From IMG/VR virus record IMGVR_UViG_3300035698_014892, positions 1 through 43,905 of that record: 43,905 bases of DNA, one strand, 5' to 3'. The notes beneath the pieces are model-generated. The model ran no database searches. It saw only the letters and a program-made list of their open reading frames with translations, and had not been told where the DNA came from. The DNA comes from a virus. Positions 1 to 9,844 of the stretch are shown here, piece after piece. Each line of letters starts with the position of its first letter. Position 1 is the stretch's first letter. The position numbers and the translations under genes were made by a program.

Positions 1-2
1 AA

Positions 3-299
3 CTACTAGACATAAAAAGACTGGCACAGGAAAGTTGTGAGGGAGGACAACACGATTGCGAGGTAGCAGACGGAAAAGACTTTTCATATACAGGTCAAAT
101 ATATTCTTTAAGACAACAAAACAAACAGCTACAATCCAAGTTAGACAAAGCTGTGGAGATAATAAAAGGGTTTGCTAATTGCTCACCTGAAAGTGTTGCG
201 AAAGACTTTAGGTGTCTACAACAAGACAAGTTTGCTTATAAGTTTGGCAGTTTTACTGCTAACCAATTCCTAGACAAAGTAAGCAAGGAGGGACTATGA
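3..299 (+). CDS. Hypothetical protein, 5'-truncated by window edge
   Basis: An open frame enters from the left edge and runs about 98 codons to TGA at 297-299. That stop overlaps the ATG of the next gene in an ATGA arrangement, which argues that it is translated. The visible part has a Gln/Lys-rich helical stretch (LRQQNKQLQSKLDKAVEII) likely to form a coiled coil, followed by a Cys-containing segment. I do not recognise a family. It is the first of a run of short, tightly coupled genes typical of phage early or accessory regions. Confidence 0.6.
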   Translation, partial: LLDIKRLAQESCEGGQHDCEVADGKDFSYTGQIYSLRQQNKQLQSKLDKAVEIIKGFANCSPESVAKDFRCLQQDKFAYKFGSFTANQFLDKVSKEGL

Positions 300-592
300 A
301 ACAACACGAAGTGATAATAAAAGAGTTGAGGGTGTGGATTAAAACAGATAATTGGGTTAGCTTCACAGATTGTGATAGGTTGATTGCCAAGCTAGACACT
401 ATTGAGCAATCACTACCAGACGAACAGCTTACGGTAGCAGAGCTAAAAGAGTATTGCACTAGAAGTAAAAACAGAAGTTGTAGTGCTTGTGGATTTTATC
501 CAGTTGATAATGATACACAATGCTTATTTGAAGTAGCTCCTTGTTATCTAGATATAGATGCTATAACAGAGATAGTGAGGAAAAACAAATGA
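296..592 (+). CDS. Small Cys-containing hypothetical protein
   Basis: A 98-residue protein. Its ATG overlaps the preceding stop, and its own stop overlaps the next ATG. GGAGG lies just upstream of the start. The C-terminal half contains CTRSKNRSCSACGF followed by two more cysteines, so it could bind a metal, but no known zinc-ribbon family is evident. It is probably co-translated with its neighbours. Function unknown. Confidence 0.65.
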   Translation: MKQHEVIIKELRVWIKTDNWVSFTDCDRLIAKLDTIEQSLPDEQLTVAELKEYCTRSKNRSCSACGFYPVDNDTQCLFEVAPCYLDIDAITEIVRKNK

Positions 593-918
593 AGATACTA
601 GGTAATGCTTTGGTTAAGAAGTGTGGGGAGTGTACTAATGTTAAAATTAGTCAAGCTGACAGTAATGTGAGATGTTCTAAAGATAATACTATTTTATGTG
701 CTCCAGATACCATAGACTCTGCCTGTCCGTTGCAAGAGGTAGAGGTTATAGAGAGGGATAATGTCCGTTGTGGATTTAAAGATGAGCTACACCAATATTG
801 CCATTTGGGTAATAATAAACAAGTTGATAATGATGGGGAGTTATATGCTGATTGTGATAATTGTGAAGTTGAAAAGATAATCATAGTTAAGAAAGTAAGC
901 AAGGAAACAAAGGAGTAA
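589..918 (+). CDS. Cys-rich hypothetical protein
   Basis: I chose ATG at 589 because it overlaps the upstream TGA (ATGA). An in-frame TTG at 541 would extend the protein 16 residues but lies deep inside the previous gene. The 109-residue product has about ten cysteines, including paired CxxC-like groups near the N-terminus (KKCGECTN) and C-terminus (DCDNCE). This suggests metal binding. No family recognised. Confidence 0.65.
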   Translation: MKILGNALVKKCGECTNVKISQADSNVRCSKDNTILCAPDTIDSACPLQEVEVIERDNVRCGFKDELHQYCHLGNNKQVDNDGELYADCDNCEVEKIIIVKKVSKETKE

Positions 919-921
919 GAT

Positions 922-1149
922 ATGAAAGTAATTTATAAAGCTGGTTATAGCTCCCAACGTGATCCTGACACTTATGGTTATTATATGACCCTTGAGTTAG
1001 CTTTAAAGGCGATTACAGATAAATATAAATGGAGTGACGAACACCCTGTTTTTACTTGTAAGCAAACAGGTGAAAAATATTTTAGTGTCTATAGAGATGG
1101 TGAGAATTGTGATAATTATATTTTAGAAATAGAGGTTGAAGAGAAGTAA
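922..1149 (+). CDS. Small hypothetical protein
   Basis: A 75-residue protein beginning 3 bases after the previous stop, with an AAGGAG ribosome site inside the end of that gene. The sequence is mixed alpha/beta with a charged C-terminus (ILEIEVEEK). No domain is recognised. It is the last tightly coupled member of the left-edge cluster. Confidence 0.6.
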   Translation: MKVIYKAGYSSQRDPDTYGYYMTLELALKAITDKYKWSDEHPVFTCKQTGEKYFSVYRDGENCDNYILEIEVEEK

Positions 1150-1191
1150 CTACTAAGACACTATTAAGCAATAACTACCGAAGGAGGGATA

Positions 1192-1392
1192 ATGGCAAGA
1201 CATTTAATAAAAAGACAAATAAAATATATAGATTCAGTGATACCTTTTGCTAGGTGTGTAGAAAATATCCCTACTAAATACTGGAATGTTCTAGTTAGCA
1301 TGAATGATTATGAAACCATTTATCAAGATATAAATAGATACCTTCACGACAAAGAAGCCGAAAGGGATAATAAAAAGGATCCGTGGTCTTGA
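1192..1392 (+). CDS. Small basic hypothetical protein
   Basis: A 66-residue protein preceded by a good ribosome site (GAAGGAGGGATA, then ATG). It is basic at the N-terminus (MARHLIKRQIKY) and charged at the C-terminus. No family recognised. It is followed by a promoter-like sequence for the OB-fold gene. Confidence 0.6.
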   Translation: MARHLIKRQIKYIDSVIPFARCVENIPTKYWNVLVSMNDYETIYQDINRYLHDKEAERDNKKDPWS

Positions 1393-1417
1393 TACCTGTA
1401 TCTCAGTATGTTATGAT
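1389..1417 (+). promoter_or_regulatory. Sigma-70/A-type promoter candidate
   Basis: TTGATA (1389-1394) and TATGAT (1412-1417) are separated by 17 bases, with a TG two bases before the -10 (extended -10). It lies just upstream of the tandem OB-fold gene. This is the best consensus-like promoter in the left arm. Confidence 0.6.
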
Positions 1418-1452
1418 ACTATTTAGATATTAAAACATACGAGGTATTACAC

Positions 1453-2091
1453 ATGTCAATTACGTGCCTAAACAAGGTGTTTTTAGAAGGAATAATAGGC
1501 TCTATATCTGATATATCAACTAAAAAAGATACCAAGATTTGTAACTTTAAGCTCCGCGTTAAAGAAAGGTGGAGGAATAGGTATGGTGATGATATGGAGA
1601 AATCAAATTGGTTTTCCATAAGTGTTATAGGTAAGTATGCAGAACGTACACATTCCCAATTAAAACTTGGTATGCACTGTATAGTTGAAGGATATATCAA
1701 ATCAGAAAGAACAGAGCATGGTAATATTATTAGAGTTATAGCTTCTGGTATAAGAGAGATAGTCGGAGATTATAAGGACACCAGTTGGATTAATAATATA
1801 ATAATAATCGGTTCTATAGATGGAGACTTATCTGTAAAAACATTATCTAGTAATACAGAAATATCGTTTTTTAACCTACTATTTATAGAAAAATGGAAAA
1901 CTCGTGATGGTAAAGAAGCATTTAAAAAGAACTGGATTAAGGTAGAAATGCTAGGACATAATGTTTCCAAATATCACGACCAATTAACCTGTGATAAAAA
2001 TGTTATCATTGATGGATTCTTACGTTATGAAAAATATCAAGATGATAAAGAAATCACAAAAATAAGGGCATTTTCTGCCCAACCAATTTAA
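1453..2091 (+). CDS. Tandem OB-fold SSB-like protein
   Basis: A 212-residue protein made of two SSB-like halves, about residues 5-100 and 110-212. Each has the order N-terminal strand (LNKVFLEGIIGS / INNIIIIGSIDG), a KERW or EKW strand with basic loop, an NW-[FI] strand (NWFSISVIG / NWIKVEMLG), then the -VEGYIKSE- / -IDGFLRYEK- strand and a final strand with a Lys/Arg-[IV] pair. This is the single-chain duplicated SSB layout seen in some phages and in Deinococcus. No acidic IPF-type tail is present, unlike the second SSB at 40296, so it may bind ssDNA without recruiting host partners. Assignment rests on pattern reading only. Confidence 0.65.
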   Translation: MSITCLNKVFLEGIIGSISDISTKKDTKICNFKLRVKERWRNRYGDDMEKSNWFSISVIGKYAERTHSQLKLGMHCIVEGYIKSERTEHGNIIRVIASGIREIVGDYKDTSWINNIIIIGSIDGDLSVKTLSSNTEISFFNLLFIEKWKTRDGKEAFKKNWIKVEMLGHNVSKYHDQLTCDKNVIIDGFLRYEKYQDDKEITKIRAFSAQPI

Positions 2092-2103
2092 TAATAAAGT
2101 TGT

Positions 2104-2231
2104 CGGTAGTCCTGGTGTACTACACCTAGGTTATCGGCAATCGCCAGCGGATACAAAAACTGGGTCCAGGACAGGGCTTTCTTTTAAGCGCTTTACTGGA
2201 GTAAAGCAGGACAAAACCGCTGGTAGAATTA
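2104..2231 (+). ncRNA. Structured RNA leader with pseudoknot potential
   Basis: This gap is more GC-rich and more structured than its surroundings. GTCCTGG (2109-2115) is fully complementary to CCAGGAC (2166-2172). CCAGCGG (2144-2150) is fully complementary to CCGCTGG (2217-2223). The two helices interleave, so they form an H-type pseudoknot or two exclusive folds. A GCTTTAC/GTAAAGC hairpin with a TGGA loop (2190-2207) sits inside. The next ribosome site (AAAGGAGG) follows directly, so it could be a cis-acting leader of the small gene and gro genes or a separate RNA. No known riboswitch class matched. Confidence 0.5.
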
Positions 2232-2242
2232 AAGGAGGATTA

Positions 2243-2434
2243 ATGGGACTAACAAAACAAGAAATGCTCTCTATTTTTGCACATCTTGTTATAATACCAT
2301 CTTCAGAAGGTGTGGATATAGGTACAGAGCTATTGGAATTTTTATTTACTTTATATAATCCACAGAAGCTCCACACATTGCTTGAACAATACTACGATAT
2401 GTTGGATATAATAGAAAAAACAAATAAACAATAG
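2243..2434 (+). CDS. Small hypothetical protein upstream of groES
   Basis: A 63-residue, mostly helical protein with a strong ribosome site (AAAGGAGGATTA, then ATG). It ends 8 bases before groES, so it is probably the first gene of the gro operon, directly after the structured leader. No domain is recognised. A regulatory or chaperonin-related role is possible but rests only on position. Confidence 0.6.
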   Translation: MGLTKQEMLSIFAHLVIIPSSEGVDIGTELLEFLFTLYNPQKLHTLLEQYYDMLDIIEKTNKQ

Positions 2435-2442
2435 GAGGTATT

Positions 2443-2727
2443 ATGAACATCTATCCGTTAGGCTCAAGAGTATTAATTGAACGTGTAAAAGAAGAAACAA
2501 AGACTAGTGGGGGAATTATTATTCCTGACAGTGCTAAAGAAAAACCAGTTAAAGGTGTAGTAATTGCTGTTGGTCCTGGAACCAAGAGGGAACCAATGGA
2601 ATTAAGTGTACACGACCATGTGTTGTTTGGGAAATACAATGGTACGGAAATTGAGATTAATAATAAAAAGTTTTTATTCATGAATCAGAACGAAGTAATT
2701 GCAATAATAGATAAGGAGGTTAACTAG
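2443..2727 (+). CDS. groES: Co-chaperonin GroES
   Basis: A 94-residue protein matching GroES (Hsp10) in length and architecture. It opens with the PLGSRVLIERV strand, followed by a mobile loop EETKTSGGIIIPDSAKEKP that would dock on GroEL through its hydrophobic tripeptide. The KGVVIAVGPG strand and the C-terminal FMNQNEVIAII strand complete the beta barrel. It would cap the GroEL cage in the cytoplasm and provide a folding chamber for phage or host clients. It has an AGGAGG site 5 bases before ATG and abuts groEL directly. Confidence 0.95.
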   Translation: MNIYPLGSRVLIERVKEETKTSGGIIIPDSAKEKPVKGVVIAVGPGTKREPMELSVHDHVLFGKYNGTEIEINNKKFLFMNQNEVIAIIDKEVN

Positions 2728-4350
<1,623 letters not shown>

Positions 4351-4396
4351 TATTAACTGTTTAGTTAATATTAATGTAAAGGTTAACAAAAGGGCA

Positions 4397-4426
4397 GGGG
4401 TATTTAATACCCCTTCTCTTTTTTTT
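4397..4426 (+). terminator. Rho-independent terminator after groEL
   Basis: GGGGTAT (4397-4403) pairs with ATACCCC (4407-4413) around a 3-base loop. A T-rich tract ending in eight Ts follows. It closes the gro operon. Confidence 0.85.
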
Positions 4427-4443
4427 AGCCATAGGCAAGAAGT

Positions 4444-4451
4444 GGTATAAG
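4444..4451 (+). promoter_or_regulatory. GGTATAAG promoter-like octamer, copy 1
   Basis: GGTATAAG lies between the groEL terminator and the next gene, preceded by T to give TGGTATAAG, which resembles an extended -10. The same octamer recurs in five other intergenic regions before rightward units. There is no clear -35. Confidence 0.5.
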
Positions 4452-4488
4452 TCATTAGGGACAATAAATTAATTTTTAAGGAGTTACT

Positions 4489-5139
4489 ATGAATTATTCA
4501 CAACCTACTCATCAGAAGGATTTTCCTGTACGACAGTTTTATAACAGGAGAGATACTCAACTAAATTTTTGCTATGTCAAAGACTCTCTATCTCGTATTT
4601 ACACCTTGTATATACCGGGTGCTTTAGAGTTCGCTAAAAAAACACAGTTAAAAATTGACCCAAGTAAAACTGTTTATGATAAATTAGAAGAATTGGAAAA
4701 CAAAATATCTAGATTCACAAGTAGTACTGACATGTCTACTATTTGCGACTGGATGTATAAGTACGAAGTTCTATGGTCTCAGGTATTTCAGAGAATGGCA
4801 CAGAAAAAACTAGAAAGAGGCCTTGAGTTTTTAACACTAAGAGAGTTAAGAATGCTAGAAGATGAGTTTAAAAAACCATTTGTAATTAGTATGAAAGACA
4901 ATCCCAGTGCTTTATATGATTTGCCAGATATGGTACGACAAATATTAATAAAGAACGAAGCCCTTGTATTTTCTTTTGCTCCAGAACTTCCTGTATCAGT
5001 AGGATTAAACATTTCTGCTTCTGAACTTATAATTTTAATAGGTAAGAGTTTTAGTGAGTTACCGTTACAAACAATTTTTAACGCAAAACGTGCTTGTACT
5101 GATTCATGGCTAGATGCCGATAATACCCTAAGAGTATAA
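4489..5139 (+). CDS. Hypothetical protein
   Basis: A 216-residue protein with an AAGGAG ribosome site and its own upstream promoter-like octamer, suggesting it opens a new transcription unit. It is mostly helical with charged segments (KLEELENKISRF, KKLERGLEFLTLRELRMLEDEF). No enzyme motif is recognised. It is followed 15 bases later by a helix-turn-helix/zinc protein. Confidence 0.65.
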   Translation: MNYSQPTHQKDFPVRQFYNRRDTQLNFCYVKDSLSRIYTLYIPGALEFAKKTQLKIDPSKTVYDKLEELENKISRFTSSTDMSTICDWMYKYEVLWSQVFQRMAQKKLERGLEFLTLRELRMLEDEFKKPFVISMKDNPSALYDLPDMVRQILIKNEALVFSFAPELPVSVGLNISASELIILIGKSFSELPLQTIFNAKRACTDSWLDADNTLRV

Positions 5140-5154
5140 AAAAAAGGAGGAAAT

Positions 5155-5574
5155 GTGAAAAAACCGACTACTAATAAAACTAACACTGATATTTCTAAAC
5201 AAGTATTAACAGAAGCGCAAATTATTGATATTAAAAGCTTACTAGAGTATGGGGTGCCAAATAGTGAAATAGCAGTAGCCTGTAAAACCAATACGCATAT
5301 GGTTTCTAGAGTTAAGACCAAGATGAAGAAAACGGAAATGCTAAAAGACTGCTGCAGACATCTTGAGCAAGAACTTAAGCGTATAGATGATTTTAATATA
5401 AATGTTAGAATCCCTAATGAATTGGTACCTATAAAAACTGGTATTAAGAGATGTTCTGGCCCTGGTTGTGGGAGATTATTCTTCGCCACCGATAGAAGTA
5501 ACGAGATATACTGCGCACGATGCAAAGGAGTAATGGCAAATAAATATGTTAATACTTATAGGGTTATAGAATAA
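5155..5574 (+). CDS. Putative DNA-binding protein, HTH plus zinc-ribbon
   Basis: A 139-residue protein starting at GTG, supported by AAGGAGG four bases upstream; no in-frame ATG is nearby. Residues 20-55 read as a helix-turn-helix of the homeodomain/resolvase-like type (LLEYGVPNSEIAVACKTN). The C-terminal part carries C100-x4-C105-x14-C120-x2-C123, a likely zinc knuckle. A transcriptional regulator or recombination accessory role is plausible. The exact family is not identified. Confidence 0.6.
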   Translation: MKKPTTNKTNTDISKQVLTEAQIIDIKSLLEYGVPNSEIAVACKTNTHMVSRVKTKMKKTEMLKDCCRHLEQELKRIDDFNINVRIPNELVPIKTGIKRCSGPGCGRLFFATDRSNEIYCARCKGVMANKYVNTYRVIE

Positions 5575-5633
5575 TAACCTTTAAGTTATGTCATTATTAT
5601 GGTAAAATCAGATAATAGTACAGGAGGTATAGT

Positions 5634-5933
5634 ATGGATCCCCAGTTTCAGAAAATGGACAGGATTCTAATCGTTGTTGAAAATGATGAAATAATTAATG
5701 TTGTATCTGATAAACCTGCAGCAATAGCTGTTTTTAACCAAACCACTAAAGACTCGCTACTGGATGTTGACTGCTGGAAGTTATCGACTGTTGACTCAGA
5801 TTTTATAACTGATATAACAGATACTGAAGATATACAGTTTGCATATGATGACGGCAAGGGTATTATGCCACCATCACCAATAGATGACATAGATGAAGAT
5901 GCAGAGAGATACTTTGTATCAAACAAGAATTAA
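5634..5933 (+). CDS. Acidic hypothetical protein
   Basis: A 99-residue, strongly acidic protein with an AGGAGG ribosome site. The upstream region holds a possible extended -10 (TGGTAAAAT near 5600-5608). The C-terminal half is rich in Asp (DDIDEDAERY), which may mimic nucleic acid or serve as a binding tail. No domain is recognised. Confidence 0.6.
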   Translation: MDPQFQKMDRILIVVENDEIINVVSDKPAAIAVFNQTTKDSLLDVDCWKLSTVDSDFITDITDTEDIQFAYDDGKGIMPPSPIDDIDEDAERYFVSNKN

Positions 5934-5956
5934 TTAGTTAAGACGAGGTTATACAG

Positions 5957-6403
5957 ATGCAAAAGAGTGAAAATAAATTTAAGGAACTGGTTTGTTCGTT
6001 GTTTACTAAATATGCTACTAAAAAACAACTTCCATATAAAATAATTAAACATAACGACCCTACTAATATTGGTATGGCGGATCTTGAAATATTGATGAGC
6101 CTTTACAAACCAGTGTTTGCCGAATTAAAACACGTTACGTACCCAATAAGTTACAGAGGTAATATTTTAAAGCATCCATTTAGTGAAAAGCAAATATCGT
6201 TTCTAAAACAAATAACAAAATGTAGTGTAATTGGAATTGGAATAATTGGAGTAGAAGAAGTAGAGAGGAGTACAGATATCTATATAGTTCACCCAGCTAA
6301 CCTGAAAACCAACTTTACATTAAAAGAACTTAAAGAATGGGATATGCAATCCATATCTTTAACTGATTACTCATATCTAAATAAAATATTACAAAGAGAT
6401 TAA
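5957..6403 (+). CDS. Putative PD-(D/E)XK nuclease, RecU/VRR-NUC-like
   Basis: A 148-residue protein with a probable restriction-like nuclease core: Asp42 in GMADLEI, then Glu56-x-Lys58 in PVFAELKHV, followed by HPFSEKQISFLKQ, where a Gln helix typically follows the active site. This spacing suits small Holliday-junction or VRR-type nucleases, which use Mg2+ to cut branched or flapped DNA. In a phage it could resolve recombination intermediates. Family assignment comes from motif order only. Confidence 0.55.
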   Translation: MQKSENKFKELVCSLFTKYATKKQLPYKIIKHNDPTNIGMADLEILMSLYKPVFAELKHVTYPISYRGNILKHPFSEKQISFLKQITKCSVIGIGIIGVEEVERSTDIYIVHPANLKTNFTLKELKEWDMQSISLTDYSYLNKILQRD

Positions 6404-6416
6404 TTAGGAGGCTACC

Positions 6417-6947
6417 ATGAAACCCAAAGTATCTAAACCCTTATCCGGCTCGACAAAAATGTTATTGTCATTAACATCGGAACAAAGGACGGAATTATTC
6501 AATAAAATGTCTAATGACCTCGGTGAAAGTGTGATTGTAGATTCAGATAATGTAGAAGATAACGCAATGCAAGACACCGCGGGTCAGTTGAGTATAGGAA
6601 GGATTTTGTTTGATAACAAAACAAAAAACTTTGTCAAAATAGATTTCGCTAGAAAAGACCCTGACTACGTATATCATATTTCCTTTTCTAAAAAGAAGGC
6701 TCAAATACCTAGTGATGAGATTATACGAACTATAGCAAAAGCTACTTGCGATATTAAACCTGAGGGTATAGAAGCAGTACTAAAACTACCAATGTCGATA
6801 CCAATGGAAAACGAGGTGTATGAAATTGATTGTCATACACTAATAGTTAAAAAGGTTTCACACCTTCCAGGTTCTAGGAAAATAATGGAAGACATCCTGG
6901 TCAGTAGATTGTTAGATGACCTAGATATACTATATAAAAAATATTAA
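6417..6947 (+). CDS. Hypothetical protein
   Basis: A 176-residue protein with a strong ribosome site (TAGGAGG) 13 bases after the nuclease gene, so the two are probably co-transcribed. It has a disordered, Ser-rich N-terminus and a mixed alpha/beta C-terminal half. No catalytic motif is recognised. Confidence 0.65.
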   Translation: MKPKVSKPLSGSTKMLLSLTSEQRTELFNKMSNDLGESVIVDSDNVEDNAMQDTAGQLSIGRILFDNKTKNFVKIDFARKDPDYVYHISFSKKKAQIPSDEIIRTIAKATCDIKPEGIEAVLKLPMSIPMENEVYEIDCHTLIVKKVSHLPGSRKIMEDILVSRLLDDLDILYKKY

Positions 6948-6960
6948 GGGGGGAGGTATT

Positions 6961-7173
6961 ATGTATTTAATTACTAGTGACATAAAGCATCGTACGCTTT
7001 CTTATTTAATCTTAAAATTCATATCAAGAAATAAAAAGAATCGTGTAAAAATTGTAATAAATAAAAAGAAACGAACCTGCGTAACAGCAAACCCGTGTAA
7101 AACAAAAGGATGGTGGAGAGGTCTGAGGATTAAGATAGTACTTGTTTTTGTAGTACTATTATCTAAACCCTAG
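6961..7173 (+). CDS. Small basic, possibly membrane-associated protein
   Basis: A 70-residue protein with an unusually G-rich ribosome site (six Gs then AGG, about 6950-6957). It is very rich in Lys and Arg and ends in a short hydrophobic run (KIVLVFVVLLSKP) that might act as a membrane anchor. It could also be a nucleic-acid binder. No family recognised. Confidence 0.45.
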   Translation: MYLITSDIKHRTLSYLILKFISRNKKNRVKIVINKKKRTCVTANPCKTKGWWRGLRIKIVLVFVVLLSKP

Positions 7174-7204
7174 ATTTCATTAATAAAGATAGTCTTGGTA
7201 GTAA

Positions 7205-7732
7205 GTGAAAAAAAGATTGCCAAGTCGTAAGCATGGTGGTAATATCAGTAAAATGAGTACTTGGCCGTTAGATTTAGTAACAGACCTAATTACTATGGAT
7301 AAATCCTACAGGGACCCTTCTAAATTAAAAGTGTTTTTCGATTTACTAGCTAAACATGGTGTTATTAAGGATGGGGGTAAGTTATCTGACGATGTAATCG
7401 ATAGAATAACTGACTCCTATCCAGATAACGAAAGTAAGGCAATAAAAAACGTAACTGAACAGCTACGTTTTTGGATTTCATGTAGGAAGATTATTAAGAA
7501 AAGAATGGGAGACAATTACTGTGCCTATGTCCCTATTTTTTTAAACATGACTCCGTATATTTTAATTGAGGATAATGGAGACAAAACGAACATGAAGCAA
7601 TCATTTCATGGCTTTAGTGATGCGGTACCAGTAATAGCTGTTTGTCCTAAATGTAATACAGCGATAACGATAACTTATTTTAATCAACTAAAAATACCTA
7701 CTCATTGTGGTGTTAAAATGGAGCTCTTATGA
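7205..7732 (+). CDS. Hypothetical protein with C-terminal Cys motif
   Basis: A 175-residue frame from GTG at 7205. The ribosome site there is weak, and an ATG at 7253 (MSTWPLDL) is an alternative start. The C-terminus has CPKC followed by a CG pair about 17 residues on, resembling part of a zinc ribbon. It overlaps the next gene by ATGA, and that gene also encodes a zinc-binding N-terminus. Function unknown. Confidence 0.6.
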   Translation: MKKRLPSRKHGGNISKMSTWPLDLVTDLITMDKSYRDPSKLKVFFDLLAKHGVIKDGGKLSDDVIDRITDSYPDNESKAIKNVTEQLRFWISCRKIIKKRMGDNYCAYVPIFLNMTPYILIEDNGDKTNMKQSFHGFSDAVPVIAVCPKCNTAITITYFNQLKIPTHCGVKMELL

Positions 7733-8292
7733 CCAATTGTATTGTTTGTGATAAAACACTTGTTATTAATTGGACTATTAAACATGGTAATGGATATTGC
7801 AGGCACTGTGGTGCTCCTTACTCATTATATAAGAAAGATAAATACGGCAAAACCGTAGAAGACCTTCATTGTTTATTTACTGAAGACGAAGCTAAAAATG
7901 CAAAGATATTATATCAAACTCACTGTAACAACCTTGAAGATTTCTGTACTAATAAAGATCTTAGAGCTTCCGCTTCTTTGACAAGTAAAAAGGAAGTTCA
8001 AATTCCTTTAACAAATGAAGAAAAGATATATATAAATAAAGTCAACGGTACATCCCCTCTTGATTACGAAGATATATACGATTGTATTAAGCATATTGAA
8101 AAACGAGATCCAATTATATTAGGAGAATCAATTAAAGTAGTTCAAGGAGAGGGAATATTGGTATCTCAAAATGATGGTGGTGTTGCACATCCCAATTTTT
8201 ATGCAACATGTCAGTTAAGGAAGGTGTATCAAGAGCTATATAAAGACACAGTATCAATAAAAAGTGTTTCTAAATACCTAACTTGTAAATAA
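7729..8292 (+). CDS. Zinc-ribbon-containing hypothetical protein
   Basis: A 187-residue protein. Residues 4-27 contain CxxC and CRHCG (C4, C7, C24, C27), a treble-clef or zinc-ribbon arrangement. The remainder is unrecognised. Its start overlaps the previous stop. The pairing with another Cys-motif protein suggests the two may act together. Confidence 0.6.
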   Translation: MTNCIVCDKTLVINWTIKHGNGYCRHCGAPYSLYKKDKYGKTVEDLHCLFTEDEAKNAKILYQTHCNNLEDFCTNKDLRASASLTSKKEVQIPLTNEEKIYINKVNGTSPLDYEDIYDCIKHIEKRDPIILGESIKVVQGEGILVSQNDGGVAHPNFYATCQLRKVYQELYKDTVSIKSVSKYLTCK

Positions 8293-8319
8293 CCCACCTC
8301 AATATTTCACATATTATTG

Positions 8320-8327
8320 GGTATAAG
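8320..8327 (+). promoter_or_regulatory. GGTATAAG promoter-like octamer, copy 2
   Basis: The octamer sits in the 67-base gap before the 494-residue protein, 33 bases before its ATG, with AAAGGAGG between. It supports a new transcription start here. No clear -35. Confidence 0.5.
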
Positions 8328-8359
8328 AATTATAGACAACAAAAGGAGGTCTATAATTT

Positions 8360-9844
8360 ATGATACCTAATCAACAAGAAAATCAGCACCCCTATGAGTC
8401 TATTTTTGGAAACGAAAATGGGCAACGTGTAGGACCAAAGTATTATGACAATGTCCCTATGCTTTATAAGGACGAATCTGTTAACATTTATAGCCATGTA
8501 GCACGAGACTTCGAGCGATTTGGTGTACCAATGCCTACTGAAAAGATGACAAAGACTCTATTGGCAAGCCTATATGACTGGGCTTCACGTTCTTATGATT
8601 ATATTTATTATTTGAAGGGTATATGGGTGCAGTCGCTACATAAACATGTAATAAATATAGCTGATTATAATGAACTTGAACAATGTGGCTTTCCATATGG
8701 TATTTATGGTGGTTGCTATTCAGAGGATTCTGAAGTACCTGGAATTGGACTGCATTTGTATTATACGGTACCACCAGAAGAGATTATGTGTTTTAGAGAG
8801 GGGCCAGAGTTTCTTCCAGATGATCTACTTGGCTCTTTAACTGAGTTTTTTCAGTATCATCCATGGCAAGAAGATGATGGGGTTTTTTTTAACAATAATC
8901 CAAATGTTAATGAACAAATTAAAATGATAACATGGTCATTTCTAATGTATTTAACTTCACCAATTGGTGAAAAAATGATTTGTACAATAGATCCATGGTA
9001 CCCCGAACTTAAACAGAGCTTGTTAAAATACGAGCTTCAAACAGATAAACAAACTGGTAGTATAACTGGACGTTCGTCACAAAACCCACTAACAGGTATG
9101 GCAATACGAGCCGACATGAATGAATTAAGTGGAAATAACTACGAATGGGCAGATATACTTAGTGAGTACATTTCGGATGCAGAAGAGATGACTACTGAAG
9201 GAACATTCTATTATCAGAAAATGATGGATACTTGTGAATGTATAGTTATGCCACCTATAATAAACTTAAGTGGTAGGAAAACTAACACTTGTTACAAATG
9301 TGGTAGAGAAAGTCAATGCGTTGAGGACGTAACATTTTACAAAGTTGTAGATCATGAAGATGCAAGGTATTTTGTATGCAAAGAATGTTTGCTTCGCTTT
9401 AAACATATAGGTATATTTGTAGAAGATCCAGCATTAACTGAAGATCCAGAGATAATGTGTTTGGGTCTGGCAATTAATTGGATAATAGAGAATGGGTTAA
9501 ATAGAGAGACAGCTATTCAACTTATATGCAAAAACCTAAAGTATAGTAGATATGCTATTGATGGTGTAAGAGGTAAATTTAATTTAAGCCATGCAATAAA
9601 TGATAGCAATTTTGAAGAATTAGTAAACGTTAAGAAAATAGATGATAAATTACTTAAAGTTATGTGTGGATATATCTTAATGCAAAATTCATGTGTTGCC
9701 GAAAGATATGGCGAAAAATGTAATGCAATAGATTATCCAGTAGTAATGAATTGGTTTATGACATTACGAACAAGTGATTTAGTTAGAAGAATGAAACTTG
9801 GTGAATACACACCACTAAAACAACTACAAGGAGATACAATATGA
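8360..9844 (+). CDS. Large hypothetical protein with zinc-finger insert
   Basis: A 494-residue protein preceded by AAAGGAGG and a promoter-like octamer. The N-terminal half is rich in Tyr, Trp and Pro. Near the middle it carries C311-x2-C314 and C340-x2-C343, a convincing four-Cys zinc site. The C-terminal third is helical. No enzyme motif was found and no family is recognised. It overlaps the next gene by ATGA and heads a coupled cluster with the RNase H gene. Confidence 0.7.
   Translation: MIPNQQENQHPYESIFGNENGQRVGPKYYDNVPMLYKDESVNIYSHVARDFERFGVPMPTEKMTKTLLASLYDWASRSYDYIYYLKGIWVQSLHKHVINIADYNELEQCGFPYGIYGGCYSEDSEVPGIGLHLYYTVPPEEIMCFREGPEFLPDDLLGSLTEFFQYHPWQEDDGVFFNNNPNVNEQIKMITWSFLMYLTSPIGEKMICTIDPWYPELKQSLLKYELQTDKQTGSITGRSSQNPLTGMAIRADMNELSGNNYEWADILSEYISDAEEMTTEGTFYYQKMMDTCECIVMPPIINLSGRKTNTCYKCGRESQCVEDVTFYKVVDHEDARYFVCKECLLRFKHIGIFVEDPALTEDPEIMCLGLAINWIIENGLNRETAIQLICKNLKYSRYAIDGVRGKFNLSHAINDSNFEELVNVKKIDDKLLKVMCGYILMQNSCVAERYGEKCNAIDYPVVMNWFMTLRTSDLVRRMKLGEYTPLKQLQGDTI

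Noticed and set aside
541-588. TTG start at 541 for the Cys-rich gene
   Set aside because: It would overlap the upstream gene by 52 bases; the ATG at 589 gives the standard ATGA overlap seen in this cluster.
1746-1753. Another GGTATAAG octamer
   Set aside because: It lies inside the tandem OB-fold gene and encodes its residues; treated as a chance occurrence.
8360-9844. 494-residue protein as a portal
   Set aside because: It is in the non-structural arm, has a central zinc site and shows no portal stem or crown pattern.
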